From NCBI GenBank assembly GCA_017383785.1, contig JAFNVD010000082.1, forward strand, positions 1 through 7,365: DNA of 7,365 bases, read 5' to 3'. A model generated the notes under the pieces. The model did not search any database. It was not told where the DNA came from and worked only from the letters and a program-made list of their open reading frames with translations. The stretch comes from Peptococcaceae bacterium (GTDB lineage Bacteria > Bacillota > Peptococcia > Peptococcales > Peptococcaceae). How positions within the stretch are numbered: the stretch's first letter is position 1; each line of letters opens with the position of its first letter. Of this stretch, positions 6,072-7,365 are shown piece after piece. The position numbers and the translations under genes were made by a program.

Positions 6072-6638
6072 CTACATATTGCAAACTGTATCTTCTACAC
6101 AATATTTCGCCCGTTCGCCGCCAATTAATTTCGGTCTGCAAACAGCTGTGTTTAAGCGTGCATTGCCGATAAAACGTACTTGTAGTCGTTTTGGTACTGC
6201 GACAGGACGCAGATGCATACCGATAAGTGTTTCTCCAATATCTAAGCCGCCGTGAGCCTGGATGGATTCCACCATGACAGCATCTTTTTTGTGCCGATAT
6301 GCGAAGCTAGCCATAGAGCCACCGGCATGAATGTGTGGTACAACACTTACCTCTGTAAGATTATATTTTTCCATAACTTCGCGATCTACTACCAGTGCGC
6401 GATTTAAATGCTCACAGCACTGAAACGCTAAATACAGACCTTTTTCTTCTGCCATTGGAGCCAGGACTTCGTAAAGTGTTTCTGCCACTTGCGGCTGGCT
6501 GTCTTTACCAATCTGCCCGCCGTGTACTTCACTGGTGCTGCAGCCAATGACAATTATCTGTCCCGGATGAAAATCGGAAGTGGACAGATATTCGCTGAAA
6601 GCTTCGCGCATTTGCTGCCCGATTTCAGTGAGTTCCAT
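6072..6638 (-). CDS. ywlG: UPF0340 (DUF436, TIGR01440) protein, YwlG-like
   Basis: This 188-residue soluble protein belongs to the UPF0340 family of B. subtilis YwlG. I know of no established reaction. Conserved-looking blocks are IVIGCSTSEVHGGQIGKDS (about 29-47), FQCCEHLNRALV (about 73-84), VPHIHAGGS and the C-terminal PKLIGGERAKY. The recurrent Cys, His and Gly-rich stretches suggest a ligand- or metal-binding site, but that is inference. The ATG at 6636-6638 is preferred over an upstream in-frame start, because the extra 20 residues would lie inside rpiB and the family begins with this short helix (MELTEIGQQMREAF). The gene starts one base after the rpiB stop (TAA-T-ATG), and its GAGGTG ribosome site is formed by the last rpiB codons. 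Expression is therefore probably coupled to rpiB. Confidence 0.9.
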   Translation of the reverse strand: MELTEIGQQMREAFSEYLSTSDFHPGQIIVIGCSTSEVHGGQIGKDSQPQVAETLYEVLAPMAEEKGLYLAFQCCEHLNRALVVDREVMEKYNLTEVSVVPHIHAGGSMASFAYRHKKDAVMVESIQAHGGLDIGETLIGMHLRPVAVPKRLQVRFIGNARLNTAVCRPKLIGGERAKYCVEDTVCNM

Positions 6639-6639
6639 A

Positions 6640-7080
6640 TTAACGCACCTCTTGCTCGTGAATTTTATCGATTCTTCTCTGGTGACGGCCACCTTCAAAT
6701 TCTGTATTGAGCCAAATGTTTACGATGTCCAGCGCCAAGCCCTGCCCAATTACACGCTGCCCCATAGTCAGGATGTTTGCGTTGTTGTGCTCGCGAGATG
6801 CATGTGCAGAGAATGTATCGTGGCACAGTGCTGCACGAATCCCGGCTACTTTATTGGCTGCGATGCCGATGCCAATACCGGTACCGCAAATTAAAATTCC
6901 TCTGTCAAATTCACCTGCTGCCACTGCTTTTGCTACAGGTACAGCAATATCCGGATAATCGCAGGACTGGGTATCATGGGTACCGAAATCCTGATATTCG
7001 TGGCCGTTCTCAGCCAGGAATTTTTTTACCGCTTCTTTTAATTCAAATCCACCATGGTCACATCCGATTGCTATTTTCAT
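6640..7080 (-). CDS. rpiB: Ribose-5-phosphate isomerase B
   Basis: This 146-residue RpiB/LacAB-family enzyme interconverts ribose 5-phosphate and ribulose 5-phosphate in the non-oxidative pentose phosphate pathway. Catalytic residues are in place: D8 and H9 in GCDHGG, C65 and T67 in ICGTGIGIGIAANK (C65 as the base, as in E. coli and clostridial RpiB), and H98 in REHNNANIL. R109 of MGQRVIG and the C-terminal RHQRRIDKI arginines fit phosphate binding across the dimer. LacA/LacB (galactose-6-phosphate isomerase) are relatives, but there is no lac context and the DHGG and CGTG blocks read as RpiB; some family members also act on allose 6-phosphate. The ATG has AGGAGG 10 nt upstream. The gene follows a 150-bp gap containing a palindrome and leads the rpiB-ywlG-glyA group. 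Confidence 0.97.
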   Translation of the reverse strand: MKIAIGCDHGGFELKEAVKKFLAENGHEYQDFGTHDTQSCDYPDIAVPVAKAVAAGEFDRGILICGTGIGIGIAANKVAGIRAALCHDTFSAHASREHNNANILTMGQRVIGQGLALDIVNIWLNTEFEGGRHQRRIDKIHEQEVR

Positions 7081-7090
7081 ATCGCATGTT

Positions 7091-7096
7091 CCTCCT
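7091..7096 (-). promoter_or_regulatory. RBS of rpiB
   Basis: A perfect AGGAGG (minus strand) 10 nt before the rpiB ATG. An ATG lying between them (7 nt upstream of the chosen start) is in another frame. Confidence 0.7.
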
Positions 7097-7120
7097 TTTT
7101 ATCGTTTTGAATATGTTCTT

Positions 7121-7126
7121 ATAATA
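7121..7126 (-). promoter_or_regulatory. Possible -10 element for rpiB
   Basis: TATTAT on the minus strand, about 41 nt before rpiB. At 17-bp spacing the -35 position (7144-7149) reads TGTACT, a weak match lying inside the palindrome at 7138-7150. The call is tentative. Confidence 0.3.
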
Positions 7127-7127
7127 C

Positions 7128-7158
7128 CGCAAACGGTGTGTATAGTACACTATTTGCG
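7128..7158. promoter_or_regulatory. Nested palindrome upstream of rpiB, candidate operator
   Basis: The core is GTGTA-TAG-TACAC (7138-7150), a perfect 5-bp dyad with a 3-bp centre. A second symmetry encloses it: CGCAAA (7128-7133) with TTTGCG (7153-7158), and GTGT (7136-7139) with ACAC (7147-7150), with two unpaired positions per arm. No T-run follows on the minus strand, so it is not a standard terminator. It overlaps the likely -35 and spacer of the weak rpiB promoter, as a repressor or activator site would. The regulator is unknown. Confidence 0.4.
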
Positions 7159-7230
7159 ACAATTTCATTTGATGCAGGATAATTAGAATTTTTTATCCAT
7201 GTATTTAGTAACATTGTAATCTAAACTTGC

Positions 7231-7365
7231 TTAGGCCAATTTCTGCAGAATTTGCGCCACACTGCTGTTTAATACGTCGAAACATTGCAGATATTCTGCA
7301 AGATTGCCGCCGTATGGGTCCGGTACATCCAGGGCATCGGGGCTGCCTTCAGCAAATGCATTGAG
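7231..7365 (-). CDS. Low-molecular-weight protein phosphatase, C-terminal 44 residues (partial)
   Basis: Only the last 44 codons are in the window; the 5' part continues beyond the right edge. The stretch DVPDPYGGNLAEYLQCFDVL matches the C-terminal signature of low-molecular-weight protein tyrosine phosphatases. There the Asp of the DP(Y/F)GG motif is the general acid that protonates the leaving group. In B. subtilis the gene at this place is ywlE, a protein arginine phosphatase. The active-site loop that would tell arginine from tyrosine phosphatase is N-terminal and not visible, so no symbol is given. The stop TAA (7231-7233) is followed by 150 nt before rpiB without a convincing terminator; an AT-rich GGATAA/TTATCC pairing (7177-7198) lacks a T-run. 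Readthrough into rpiB is therefore possible. Confidence 0.85.
   Translation of the reverse strand, partial: LNAFAEGSPDALDVPDPYGGNLAEYLQCFDVLNSSVAQILQKLA

Noticed and set aside
6050..6072. Possible hairpin in the ywlG-glyA gap
   Set aside because: The GGGA/TCCC pairing is interrupted by several mismatches and no U-tract follows, so there is no support for an attenuator or a riboswitch.
6639..6698. N-terminal extension of ywlG by 20 residues
   Set aside because: It would lie inside the rpiB coding sequence, lacks family similarity, and the internal ATG has a GAGGTG site at proper spacing.
7177..7198. GGATAA/TTATCC inverted repeat after the phosphatase gene as a terminator
   Set aside because: It has only six mostly A-T pairs, a 10-nt loop and no T-run on the minus strand.

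Overview
The window is an ordinary, densely packed stretch of a low-GC, Firmicutes-type chromosome. Every gene lies on the minus strand, so transcription runs from high to low coordinates. The order LMW phosphatase – rpiB – UPF0340 – glyA matches the Bacillus subtilis ywlE-ywlF-ywlG-glyA neighbourhood. Strong Shine-Dalgarno sites, intermediate base composition and protein wording suggest an anaerobic member of the Firmicutes. My guess is Negativicutes (Phascolarctobacterium/Acidaminococcus-like), but that is an inference without a search. I see no tRNA, rRNA, CRISPR array, insertion sequence or other mobile element.

Upstream transcription unit (right side, 4706-7365). The window opens inside the last 44 codons of a low-molecular-weight protein phosphatase (7231-7365). 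A 150-bp gap follows that carries a sharp palindrome, a candidate operator. Then come rpiB (ribose-5-phosphate isomerase B), ywlG (UPF0340, function unknown, one base after the rpiB stop) and glyA (serine hydroxymethyltransferase). A hairpin-plus-U-tract terminator closes the unit at 4706-4733. The theme is pentose phosphate and one-carbon metabolism.

Downstream transcription unit (left side, 1-4692). A weak extended -10 promoter lies directly behind the glyA terminator. Six tightly spaced genes follow: nfo (endonuclease IV), a CvpA-family membrane protein, a YhcC-type radical SAM protein, a HEAT-repeat protein of unknown role, an MscS-type mechanosensitive channel, and a 74-residue DUF951 protein with Cys/His metal-ligand-like residues. 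nfo/cvpA overlap by 7 bp and HEAT/mscS by 26 bp; the other gaps are 15-48 bp. A perfect 15-bp stem terminator (2-39) ends the unit 5 nt after the last stop codon.

The genes of the second unit share no obvious pathway: DNA repair, membrane protein, radical SAM, osmotic channel. The most plausible functional pairing is HEAT-MscS-DUF951. I found no strong evidence for a novel system. The points worth a second look are the palindrome ahead of rpiB, the coupled HEAT/MscS pair with DUF951, and a 14-base sequence repeated in two reading frames inside the DUF951 gene. No gene-free stretch exceeds 300 bases.
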